Shown one piece after another: positions 7,135-13,844 of a stretch of DNA of 26,772 nt. A program made the position numbers and the translations under genes. The stretch's first letter is position 1, and the number at the start of each line of letters is the position of its first letter. Where the stretch lies: positions 1-26,772 of the forward strand of contig DNJC01000075.1 in assembly GCA_003490025.1 (NCBI GenBank), in the 5' to 3' direction. The notes below the pieces were generated by a model, which saw only the letters and a list, made by a program, of their open reading frames with translations, did no database searches and was not told the origin of the DNA. Origin of the DNA: Geobacter sp. Its GTDB lineage: Bacteria > Desulfobacterota > Desulfuromonadia > Geobacterales > Geobacteraceae.

Positions 7135-8567
7135 TATACGAGAAATCCATGCCCGGCCGCACCGGGGTGAGGATCCCCCTTTGCGACGTCCCGCAGGCCC
7201 AGCCGTTCCCGGAGGCGCTCAGGAGGAAGGGCGCGGCAGGGTTGCCCGAGGTGAGCGAACTCGACCTGGTGCGCCACTACACCAACCTTTCCCGGAGGAA
7301 CTTCTCCGTCGACACCAACTTCTATCCGCTTGGTTCCTGCACCATGAAGTACAACGCGAAGATAGCGGAGGATGCGGGGGGGCTGTTCGCCCAGTGCCAC
7401 CCGGTGCTCGCGCTTCTTCCGGGAGGAGAGAAGCTGGTGCAGGGACCTCTGTCGCTCGTCCACGGCCTTGAGCAGCAGCTGGCCGAGATAACCGGGATGG
7501 ACGAGGTGACCACGCAGCCTCTGGCCGGCGCGCACGGCGAGATGACCGGGATCATGGTAATCGCCGCCTACCACAGGGCGCGCGGCGACAACAAGCGCAA
7601 GTACGTCATCGTCCCGGATTCCTCGCACGGCACCAACCCGGCCAGCGCCGCCATGGCGGGGTACCAGATCGTCACCATCCCGACCGCCCCCTACGGCGAC
7701 ATGGACCTCGACCTGTACCGCGCGGCGATGAACGACGAGGTGGCCGCGGTGATGATGACCTGTCCCAACACGCTGGGGCTCTTCAACCCGCACATCGCCG
7801 AGATCTGCGCCATCGCCCACGAGGCCGGCGCGCTCACCTACTACGACGGCGCCAACCTGAACGCCATCCTCGGCAAGGTCCGTCCCGGCGACGTCGGCTT
7901 CGACGTCATCCACGTCAACCTGCACAAGACCTTCGGCACCCCGCACGGCGGGGGAGGTCCCGGGAGCGGCCCGGTCGGCGTCAAGAAGGGGCTGATCCCC
8001 TACCTGCCGACCCCGCGCGTGGCGAAGAAGGAGGACGGCAGCTTCGGCGTCGAGGCGCACCCGGAGGGGATCGGGAGGGTTTCCGACTTCTTCGGCAACT
8101 TCGGCGTCATGGCGCGCGCCTATGCCTACATCACGCTTCTCGGGCGCGAGGGGCTGATCGAGGTGAGCGAGCAGGCGGTCCTGAACGCCAACTACATGAT
8201 GGCGCGGCTGAAAGAGGCCTACGACCTCCCCTTCGACAAGACCTGCATGCACGAGTGCGTTTTCTCGGCGAGCCGGCAGTTGAAGGACGGTGTGCACGCC
8301 ATCGACATCGCCAAGTACCTGATCGACCGCGGTTACCACCCCCCCACCGTGTACTTCCCGCTCAACGTCAAGGAAGCGATCATGATCGAGCCGACCGAGA
8401 CCGAGAGCAAGGAGACCATGGACGCCTTCATCGAGGTGATGCTGGAGGCGGCGAAACTGGCGCAGGAGAAGCCCGAGCTGCTGCACGAGGCGCCGGTAAC
8501 CATGCCCGTCGGCCGTCTCGACGAGACCCGCGCCGCCAGGGCCCAGCAGGTCTGCTGCGAGCAGTAA
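7125..8567 (+). CDS. gcvPB: Glycine dehydrogenase (decarboxylating) subunit 2
   Basis: A 480-residue C-terminal half of the split P-protein that carries the PLP cofactor. Lys268 in HVNLHKTFGTPHGGGGPG is the Schiff-base lysine, followed by the glycine-rich loop. Other family blocks are PLGSCTMKYNAK (68-79), DSSHGTNPASAAM (165-177) and YYDGANLNAI (239-248). The ATG lies inside the end of gcvPA, preceded by a GAGGAGG ribosome site. It is the last of the four gcv genes; a strong hairpin at 8581-8620 follows before the lipoate gene. Confidence 0.97.
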   Translation: MQLIYEKSMPGRTGVRIPLCDVPQAQPFPEALRRKGAAGLPEVSELDLVRHYTNLSRRNFSVDTNFYPLGSCTMKYNAKIAEDAGGLFAQCHPVLALLPGGEKLVQGPLSLVHGLEQQLAEITGMDEVTTQPLAGAHGEMTGIMVIAAYHRARGDNKRKYVIVPDSSHGTNPASAAMAGYQIVTIPTAPYGDMDLDLYRAAMNDEVAAVMMTCPNTLGLFNPHIAEICAIAHEAGALTYYDGANLNAILGKVRPGDVGFDVIHVNLHKTFGTPHGGGGPGSGPVGVKKGLIPYLPTPRVAKKEDGSFGVEAHPEGIGRVSDFFGNFGVMARAYAYITLLGREGLIEVSEQAVLNANYMMARLKEAYDLPFDKTCMHECVFSASRQLKDGVHAIDIAKYLIDRGYHPPTVYFPLNVKEAIMIEPTETESKETMDAFIEVMLEAAKLAQEKPELLHEAPVTMPVGRLDETRAARAQQVCCEQ

Positions 8568-8580
8568 AGTAAAAGGAAAA

Positions 8581-8620
8581 GCCACGGAGAAAGTCAGGGC
8601 AGTCAGGCTTTCTCCGTGGC
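8581..8620. terminator. Strong stem-loop after gcvPB
   Basis: A perfect 13-bp stem (GCCACGGAGAAAG with CTTTCTCCGTGGC) encloses a 14-nt loop. No T run follows on the plus strand, but an A-rich stretch precedes it. It therefore has classical terminator form only for transcription on the minus strand, where no gene is seen to need it. For gcvPB it may protect the 3' end or partly attenuate readthrough into lipM. Confidence 0.55.
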
Positions 8621-8621
8621 G

Positions 8622-8684
8622 ATTCCTAACTCCCATGATTCCCATACTTCCCATGATTCCCATAGCTCCCATGATTCCCAGGTC
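8622..8684 (+). repeat. Nonamer tandem repeat upstream of lipM
   Basis: About seven 9-bp units follow one another. Three are TCCCATGAT (starting at 8631, 8649 and 8667), alternating with variants TCCCATACT, TCCCATAGC and TCCCAGGTC, which gives an 18-bp higher-order period. A degenerate unit leads in at 8622. The array ends 9 nt before the chosen lipM start. The same nonamer occurs upstream of lipA. Confidence 0.75.
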
Positions 8685-8693
8685 CAAAACCCT

Positions 8694-9506
8694 ATGACCC
8701 ACCCCCCCTCTCCCTGGCGCCTCATCGATACCGGCCCGCTGGACGGCCCCGCCAACATGGCCCTGGACGAGGCCCTTCTCACCTGCTTCGACAGGAAGAG
8801 CTCGCTCCCCGTCCTCCGGCTCTACGGCTGGGACCCGCCGGCCCTCTCTGTTGGCCGCTACCAGGACGCGGCCGCCGCGCTGCACCTATCGCGCTGCGAG
8901 GCGGACGGAATTCCGGTGGTGCGCCGGATGACCGGCGGCGGCATCATCTTCCACGCGCAGGAACTTACCTACAGCATCGTCTGCGCACCGGAACAGGTGG
9001 GTCAGGTCGCAGGGGTGAAGGAGGGTTTCCGCAGACTCTGCGGCTTTCTGCTCGGCACCTACCAGCGGCTAGGGCTCACCGCCTCCTTCGCCACCGACCT
9101 GAACCCCGCCGGCGAGCGCCTGGGAGTCCGCGCCGCCTTCTGCTTTGCCGGCAAGGAGGAGTTCGACGTCCTGGTGAACGGGCGCAAGATCGGCGGCAAC
9201 GCACAGCGGAGGCTCTCCGGCGCCATCCTGCAGCACGGCTCCATTCCTCTCGAGAGCCGGGTGCAGGACGGGCTTAGTTACCTGAAGGAGGCGGCGCCTG
9301 CCGCCGCTGAGTCGGTGAGCCTTGCCGAGCTGGGACTTCAGCCCGACCCGGACCGGCTGAAACAACTCCTCGTCGAATCGTTCGAGGAGTGCCTGGGTGT
9401 CACGCTGGTCCCGGACCGGCTGAGCCGCCGCGAGTACGAGGCGGCAACGCTTCTGGAGCAGAACAAATACCGCTCCCCCAGGTGGAACATCGAGGGGCAG
9501 GCGTAA
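8694..9506 (+). CDS. lipM: Octanoyltransferase, LipM type (BPL/LplA/LipB family)
   Basis: A 270-residue enzyme of the biotin/lipoate ligase fold, expected to move octanoate from acyl carrier protein to GcvH as the first step of lipoyl assembly. RRMTGGGIIFH (77-87) is the signature loop. GRKIGGNAQRR (163-173) holds the conserved Lys165. Cys150 in AAFCFAGKEEFDV matches the catalytic cysteine position of Bacillus LipM, arguing for transferase rather than ATP-dependent ligase. The frame is open to 8616, but those extra 26 residues are translated nonamer repeat (SHDSHTSHDS). I choose the ATG at 8694, where family similarity begins; its ribosome site is weak. The position directly after the gcv genes fits GcvH as acceptor. 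A lipoate ligase remains an alternative. Confidence 0.85.
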   Translation: MTHPPSPWRLIDTGPLDGPANMALDEALLTCFDRKSSLPVLRLYGWDPPALSVGRYQDAAAALHLSRCEADGIPVVRRMTGGGIIFHAQELTYSIVCAPEQVGQVAGVKEGFRRLCGFLLGTYQRLGLTASFATDLNPAGERLGVRAAFCFAGKEEFDVLVNGRKIGGNAQRRLSGAILQHGSIPLESRVQDGLSYLKEAAPAAAESVSLAELGLQPDPDRLKQLLVESFEECLGVTLVPDRLSRREYEAATLLEQNKYRSPRWNIEGQA

Positions 9507-9514
9507 CATTCGCT

Positions 9515-9527
9515 CCGGGATTCCCGG
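9515..9527. repeat. Palindrome just after lipM
   Basis: A perfect palindrome with 6-bp arms (CCGGGA, central T, TCCCGG) starts 9 nt after the lipM stop codon. It may be a protein-binding site or an upstream part of the 3' end structure. No function is implied by the sequence alone. Confidence 0.3.
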
Positions 9528-9536
9528 GTCACCTGA

Positions 9537-9572
9537 AAAGAGGGCGACGGCCAAAAGGCCGCCGCCCTCTTT
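9537..9572 (+). terminator. Rho-independent-like terminator after lipM
   Basis: A 16-bp stem with one A-C mismatch (AAAGAGGGCG-a-CGGCC pairing with GGCCG-c-CGCCCTCTTT) closes an AAAA loop. The T run is short (TTT), and AAA on the left arm makes it roughly bidirectional. It separates lipM from the sensor operon. Confidence 0.7.
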
Positions 9573-9621
9573 CGTCGTCGGCGCCCCTCCCGTGCCGCTG
9601 TCCCCGTGCCGGACCAGCGCC

Positions 9622-9638
9622 TTGGCCGAGCTTTTGCA
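9622..9638 (+). promoter_or_regulatory. Candidate sigma-54 promoter of the sensor/kinase/regulator operon
   Basis: TTGGCCGAGCTTTTGCA has GG and GC exactly 12 bp apart and matches about 10 of 13 defined positions of the sigma-54 consensus TTGGCACG-N4-TTGC(A/T). Transcription would start near 9649, giving a leader of about 120 nt. A small palindrome CACAAATTGTG (9637-9647) overlaps the -12 region and could be an operator. No strong sigma-70 promoter was seen in the 263-bp gap. The downstream operon encodes a sigma-54 activator, so autoregulation is plausible. Confidence 0.5.
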
Positions 9639-9769
9639 CAAATTGTGATCTGTTTGCTATGCAGTTCTCCTGAATCTGCCGATAATGAGAAAATGGGGCC
9701 TGTTCCCCCAATGAGAAACCGGGCTCCTGTCCCGCCGGACGGGAAATTGCTTCAACAAAAGGAACAACC

Positions 9770-10648
9770 ATGCCGTACCGTAAAACGATCTGCATAATCT
9801 CCTGTCTCCTGGTCCTGCTGCATCTCGGGGCGGAGCCGGTCTTCTCGGCCCAGAAGCCGCTGGTCTTCTTCGGGATCAACCTCCGCTACAGTCCGCGGAC
9901 CATGTATCTCCGCTACCAGCCGCTCATGGATTACCTGACCCGCAACACGCCGTACCGCTTCGAGCTGAGGATCAGCCGCGGCTACCGGGAGGCCCTGAAC
10001 GACCTGGTACAGGGAAGGACGCTGATCGCTTCGCTGGGGGACGGGGCGGTCGTGGAGGCGATACTGCTGCACGGCGCGGTTCCGCTGGTGCAACCGCTGA
10101 ACCCGGACGGGAAACCTTTCTACAGGGCCGCCATAGTCGTGCCTCGCGGCTCTGCGATACGCGACATCAGGGACCTGAAGGGAAAGCGCTTTGCCTTCGG
10201 GTCGTACCACTCCGTCACCGGAAATCTGTTGCCGCGGTTCATGCTGGAGCAGGGCGGGGTCCACATCTACCAGCTCGGTTACCTGGTGAGCATGAAGAAC
10301 CACGACGCGGTGACCAAGGCGATCCTGAAGGGGCAGTTCGACGCCGGGGCGGTCAAGGACCTGTTCGCGACCAAGTACGAGCAGTACGGCCTCAGGGTGC
10401 TGGCGTACTCGCCTCCCATCGCCTCGGTGCCGCTGGTGGCGCGGGGTAACGCGCCCAGAGCGGTGAAGGAAGCGGTGGCCTCGGCCCTTCTCAAGCTGGA
10501 TCCCGGCAATCCGCAGCACAGGAGCATCATGGCGCAATGGGATGACGAGTTCAGGCACGGGTTTGCCACCGCATCGATCGACGAGTACCGGGAACAAATC
10601 CGGATGTTCCAGTCGATTCCGTTTGGCTGCGGCGTGGGGTGCCATTGA
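9770..10648 (+). CDS. PhnD-like periplasmic substrate-binding protein
   Basis: A 292-residue protein with a signal peptide (KTICIISCLLVLLHLGAEPVFSA, cleavage near residue 27) followed by a PhnD-like/TtrS-type binding fold. Typical stretches are LRYSPRTMYLRYQPLMDYL, DLKGKRFAFGSYHSVTGNLLPR and FDAGAVKDLFA. Although the family is named for phosphonate and phosphite uptake, no permease or ATPase gene is nearby. The gene overlaps a histidine kinase gene instead, so a ligand-sensing role is more likely, as in TtrS and TorT/TorS systems. The C-terminus ends in CGVGCH, a CX3CH arrangement that is unusual. AAAGGA lies about 9 nt before the ATG. Ligand unknown. Confidence 0.85.
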   Translation: MPYRKTICIISCLLVLLHLGAEPVFSAQKPLVFFGINLRYSPRTMYLRYQPLMDYLTRNTPYRFELRISRGYREALNDLVQGRTLIASLGDGAVVEAILLHGAVPLVQPLNPDGKPFYRAAIVVPRGSAIRDIRDLKGKRFAFGSYHSVTGNLLPRFMLEQGGVHIYQLGYLVSMKNHDAVTKAILKGQFDAGAVKDLFATKYEQYGLRVLAYSPPIASVPLVARGNAPRAVKEAVASALLKLDPGNPQHRSIMAQWDDEFRHGFATASIDEYREQIRMFQSIPFGCGVGCH

Positions 10649-12117
10649 TGGAAAAGCGACTGGTCTTCGGGATCAAGATCAAGTTCATCCTCATCTCTAC
10701 CCTTATCATGGCGCTTACCTCCGTCACCTGGGGGAGCTGGTCCTGGATCAACGAGAGGGAACATCTGATCGAAAGGCTGGATGCAGAGGGGCGCCTGCTC
10801 CTGACCTCGCTGCAGGCCCCCATCGTCGACGCGATCCTCTATGAAAGGATCGGGGTGGTGGAGGAAAATGCCGGGCTTTTGGACAACTTTATCGAGCAGG
10901 TCATGGAAAACCGCGAGATGAAGGTGGTCTACGCCTTCATCATCGACACGGACGGGAAGGTGGTAGCCCACAGCGATTACCGGCAGTTCGGCAAGATGTA
11001 TCACGATCCGCTCACCGCAATCGCGCTGGCCCAGGAGGGGTTCGCCGCACAAACGGTGCAGCAGCGCTCCGGGCCCCCCGTATTCGACATGGCCCTGCCG
11101 CTGCAGGTGGCCGGCAAGAGCCTCGGCGCCTTGCGCGTCGGGGCCTCCATGGAGTTGTTGCAAAAGGAACAGTCCCGCCTGGGTCGGGAGATCCTCATCT
11201 TTACCTGCCTCTTCTTCCTGGTGAGCAATGCCGTCTTCTACGTGGTCGGCCTGACCATGTCCCGGCCGCTCAAGAAGCTCTCCAGCGCGATGGCCAAGGT
11301 GAGCCACCACTCGTTGCAGGCGGCCCCACTCGCGCACCGAAACGACGAGATAGGGCAGTTGCAGGAGAGCTTCCTGGAGATGCTGGACCGGCTCAAAAAG
11401 AGCGAGGATGAACGGCAACACGCCGTCGCCCGAATGATGCAGAACGAAAAGATGGCGACCATCGGCAAGATCGTCGCGGGGGTGGCGCACGAGATCAACA
11501 ACCCGCTGATGGTCATGTCGACCAGCCTGTTCCACCTGGAGCGGAAGGTTCCTCCCGAGCTGGCGAGGTTCCTGGAGACCCACAAGGAAGGGATGCAGCG
11601 GATCGAGGGGATCGTGCGGCAGCTGACGGATTTCAGCAGGGCGGGGAGCCTCGACCTGCAGCGGGTGGCGAGCGACGACTTCTTCAAGGATACCGCCCGC
11701 TTTGCCTCCATCGCGCTGAAAAAACAGCAGATCGTGTTCGAAAGCAGCGACATGGCCCCCCGCACGCTCCTCTCCATCGACAAGGGGAAGATGCACCAGG
11801 TGGTCCTGAACCTGCTGCTCAATGCGGCCGACGCCTCCACCGAGGGGGGAGTGGTCTGGCTGACCGCCTACCTGCAGGGGGGGAGCTACCTCCTGGCGGT
11901 CCAGGACCACGGGGCGGGGATCCCCCCCGAGGAGATGGAGAAGATCTTCGAGATCTTCTACACAACGAAGCCGGGAGGAGAGGGAAGCGGCATAGGACTT
12001 GCGATAAGCAAGAGCATCGTCGAGATGCACCACGGAGAGATCACCTGCACCAGCACCCCGGGCGACACCACCTTCCTGGTGCGTATCCCCCTGCGGCACG
12101 GAGAGAACGATGGCTGA
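10648..12117 (+). CDS. Membrane sensor histidine kinase
   Basis: A 489-residue kinase. A first membrane helix at about residues 9-30 and a second at about 182-204 flank a periplasmic region of roughly 150 residues with Cache/PAS-like character (VVYAFIIDTDGKVVAHSDY). A HAMP linker follows (205-255). The H-box is GVAHEINNPLMVM with His281, the N-box NLLLNAADAS with Asn392, and the G-boxes DHGAGI (420) and GSGIGLAISKSIVEMHHGEI (447-466), all as in NtrB-like HisKA kinases. The ATG overlaps the TGA of the binding-protein gene (TGATG); an in-frame GTG three codons earlier is possible. Its 3' end overlaps the regulator gene by 8 nt. The binding protein probably contacts its periplasmic domain. Confidence 0.93.
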   Translation: MEKRLVFGIKIKFILISTLIMALTSVTWGSWSWINEREHLIERLDAEGRLLLTSLQAPIVDAILYERIGVVEENAGLLDNFIEQVMENREMKVVYAFIIDTDGKVVAHSDYRQFGKMYHDPLTAIALAQEGFAAQTVQQRSGPPVFDMALPLQVAGKSLGALRVGASMELLQKEQSRLGREILIFTCLFFLVSNAVFYVVGLTMSRPLKKLSSAMAKVSHHSLQAAPLAHRNDEIGQLQESFLEMLDRLKKSEDERQHAVARMMQNEKMATIGKIVAGVAHEINNPLMVMSTSLFHLERKVPPELARFLETHKEGMQRIEGIVRQLTDFSRAGSLDLQRVASDDFFKDTARFASIALKKQQIVFESSDMAPRTLLSIDKGKMHQVVLNLLLNAADASTEGGVVWLTAYLQGGSYLLAVQDHGAGIPPEEMEKIFEIFYTTKPGGEGSGIGLAISKSIVEMHHGEITCTSTPGDTTFLVRIPLRHGENDG

Positions 12118-13459
12118 GACCAAGATCCTCATGGTGGAGGACGACCACCTGCTGGGAGACCTGATCCGCGAGTCGCTGGAGGAAGCGGGGTACCGGGTGC
12201 GGCTGGCGAGGACCGGGGCTGAGGCGCTGGAGGCGGTGAGCGAGGAGAGTTTCGACCTGGTGCTGCAGGACATCCAGCTCCCGGACGCCAACGGGCTCGA
12301 CCTGCTGGACGAAATACTGCGCCGCCACCCGCAATGGAAGGCGCTGGTGATGACGGCCTACGCGACGGTGGACAAGGCGGTGAAGGCGATGAAGATCGGC
12401 GCCTTCGACTTCCTGGTCAAGCCCTTCGCCATGGACCTGCTCTTTCTGAAGATCAACAAGGCGTTGGAATTCAGGCGGATGGAGAGGGAGATCGAGGAAC
12501 TGAGGGGGGGCGGGGAGGACCCGCCGCTGGTGACCCGGAGCCCCGCGATGACCTCGCTGCTGGAGATGGTGCGGACCGTGGCGCCCACCGATACGGCGGT
12601 GCTGATTCTCGGGGAGAGCGGCACCGGGAAGGAACTGGTGGCGGACATGATCCATTCGCTCAGCAAGCGCGGCCGCAAGCCGTGCGTCAAGATCAACTGC
12701 GCCGCCATCCCCGAAAACCTCATGGAAAGCGAGTTCTTCGGCGTGGAACGGGGAGCTTTCACCGGCGCCGACCGCAGCCGTCCCGGCTACTTGGAACAGG
12801 CGGCCGGTGGGACCCTCTTCCTGGACGAAATAGGGGACCTCCCGCTTTCCATGCAGGGGAAACTGCTGAGGGTCCTGCAGGAGAAGAAGAGCTACCGGGT
12901 GGGCGGCACCAGGGAGATTTCGGTTGATTTCCGCCTGGTTGCGGCGACGAACTGCGGGCTGACGGAAATGGTGGCGCAGAAGAAATTCCGCGAAGATCTC
13001 TACTACCGCATCTCGGTGATGCCGATGCAGGTCCCTCCCTTGAGGGAGAGGAGGGAGGATATCCCTCTTCTCATCGCCCTTTTCCAGAAGCGCCTGCTGC
13101 GGGCGGGGGTGGGAGGGAAGGTGGAGTTCGCCCCTGAGGCGTTCGAACTCCTGCACCATTACGACTACCCGGGGAACGTCCGCGAGCTGAAAAACATCGT
13201 GGAGCAGATCACCATCCGGTACCCCGGCGCGACCGTCAAGGCGAGGCAGATCCCGGTCTCGCTGCACAGGGACTCCTGGGTGGGGAGTCTCTTCGAGAGT
13301 TTCAATGTGGACAGGCCGCTCAAGGAGGCGGTGCTGGAGTTCGAGGAGAGGTACATCGCCAAGGTGCTGAAAGGGACCGGCGGCAACAAGACGCGCGCCG
13401 CCGACATTCTCGGATTGTCGCGCCAGATGCTCTGGGAGAAGACCAAGCGTAAACCTTAG
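12110..13459 (+). CDS. Sigma-54-dependent response regulator (NtrC family)
   Basis: A 449-residue activator with three domains. The receiver (1-120) has the acidic pair Asp11/Asp12, phosphoacceptor Asp54 (VLQDIQLPD) and Lys104. The AAA+ domain (about 140-370) has Walker A GESGTGKE (168-175), the sigma-54-contacting loop GAFTGA (215-220) and Walker B GTLFLDE. A Fis-type helix-turn-helix ends the protein (NKTRAADILGLSRQMLWEKTKRK). All residues needed for sigma-54 activation are present. It is translated from the same message as the kinase. Sigma-54-like promoters upstream of its own operon and of the next operon are natural targets. Confidence 0.95.
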   Translation: MAETKILMVEDDHLLGDLIRESLEEAGYRVRLARTGAEALEAVSEESFDLVLQDIQLPDANGLDLLDEILRRHPQWKALVMTAYATVDKAVKAMKIGAFDFLVKPFAMDLLFLKINKALEFRRMEREIEELRGGGEDPPLVTRSPAMTSLLEMVRTVAPTDTAVLILGESGTGKELVADMIHSLSKRGRKPCVKINCAAIPENLMESEFFGVERGAFTGADRSRPGYLEQAAGGTLFLDEIGDLPLSMQGKLLRVLQEKKSYRVGGTREISVDFRLVAATNCGLTEMVAQKKFREDLYYRISVMPMQVPPLRERREDIPLLIALFQKRLLRAGVGGKVEFAPEAFELLHHYDYPGNVRELKNIVEQITIRYPGATVKARQIPVSLHRDSWVGSLFESFNVDRPLKEAVLEFEERYIAKVLKGTGGNKTRAADILGLSRQMLWEKTKRKP

Positions 13460-13485
13460 GGTTGGGTACGTGCAATAACCGATGT

Positions 13486-13501
13486 GTCAAATTTATTTGA
13501 C
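13486..13501. promoter_or_regulatory. Perfect 16-bp palindrome, candidate activator binding site
   Basis: GTCAAAT and ATTTGAC form perfect 7-bp arms around TT. It lies 26 bp after the regulator stop codon and about 230 bp upstream of the sigma-54-like promoter of the cytochrome operon, a distance usable by enhancer-binding proteins. No second copy was seen upstream of the sensor operon, which weakens the assignment. Binding by the adjacent regulator is inference. Confidence 0.4.
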
Positions 13502-13512
13502 GCTGGGCAAGG

Positions 13513-13562
13513 CAAGCATCGACTGGGTTTCATGTGCCAGTCGCACGGCTTGTCTTTTTTTT
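13513..13562 (+). terminator. Rho-independent terminator of the sensor operon
   Basis: A two-part stem (CAAGC with GCTTG outside, CGACTGG with CCAGTCG inside, with a small internal loop) encloses a 10-nt loop and is followed by TC and eight Ts. It ends transcription from the kinase/regulator operon before the cytochrome genes. Confidence 0.8.
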
Positions 13563-13729
13563 GCTCGATGGCAGAAAAACGACATCTTTAATGTAAAATA
13601 ATTTCTCGCTGATCCTCTACTGTAAATCCCCGTCTTCGACGGCTTTCTGAAAACTTAAGCCCTATCGCCTCACAATAAGCGTGGGAAATCCCTTTGAGCC
13701 TTTCTTTGTTTACCAGAGTTGCGCTGCTG

Positions 13730-13746
13730 TTGGACCGAATCATGCT
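13730..13746 (+). promoter_or_regulatory. Candidate sigma-54 promoter of the decaheme cytochrome/porin operon
   Basis: TTGGACCGAATCATGCT has GG and GC exactly 12 bp apart and matches about 10 of 13 defined sigma-54 consensus positions. Transcription would start near 13757, leaving a leader of about 88 nt. The AT-rich stretch 13563-13729 holds nothing else I can name apart from GGGAAATCCC at 13683-13692; it could bend or bind IHF. Confidence 0.5.
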
Positions 13747-13771
13747 CAAAGTCCGAAGACAACGAGCTGAA

Positions 13772-13835
13772 AGGAGGAGGTGGCTACACTTGCAGTTCCC
13801 TGGCAGCAGGGGTTAATTTTTCACCACCAAAGGAG
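13772..13835 (+). promoter_or_regulatory. Possible structured mRNA leader of the cytochrome gene
   Basis: A very purine-rich GGAGGAGG block (13773-13780) lies 65 nt upstream of the start codon with no obvious gene behind it. GGTGG (13779-13783) can pair with CCACC (13824-13828) just before the real ribosome site AAAGGAG, enclosing a small hairpin CCCTG-gcag-CAGGG (13798-13811). A ribosome standby site or translational control is possible. No known riboswitch is recognised. Confidence 0.25.
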
Positions 13836-13844
13836 AACTATCTG

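Noticed and set aside
8622..8684. CRISPR-like array
   Set aside because: Units are 9 bp in direct tandem with no spacers, far too short for CRISPR, and no cas gene is present.
7029..8885. Long minus-strand open frame of 618 codons
   Set aside because: It is antisense to gcvPB and the lipM start. The gcvPB protein matches its family along its full length.
10279..12291. Long minus-strand open frame of 670 codons
   Set aside because: It is antisense to the histidine kinase, whose motifs are all intact. No ribosome site or family feature supports the reverse frame.
13460..13844. Cyclic dinucleotide (GEMM) riboswitch upstream of the decaheme cytochrome
   Set aside because: Such switches often precede cytochrome genes in Geobacter, but the conserved GEMM core blocks are not found here. 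The hairpin at 13513-13562 is better explained as a terminator.
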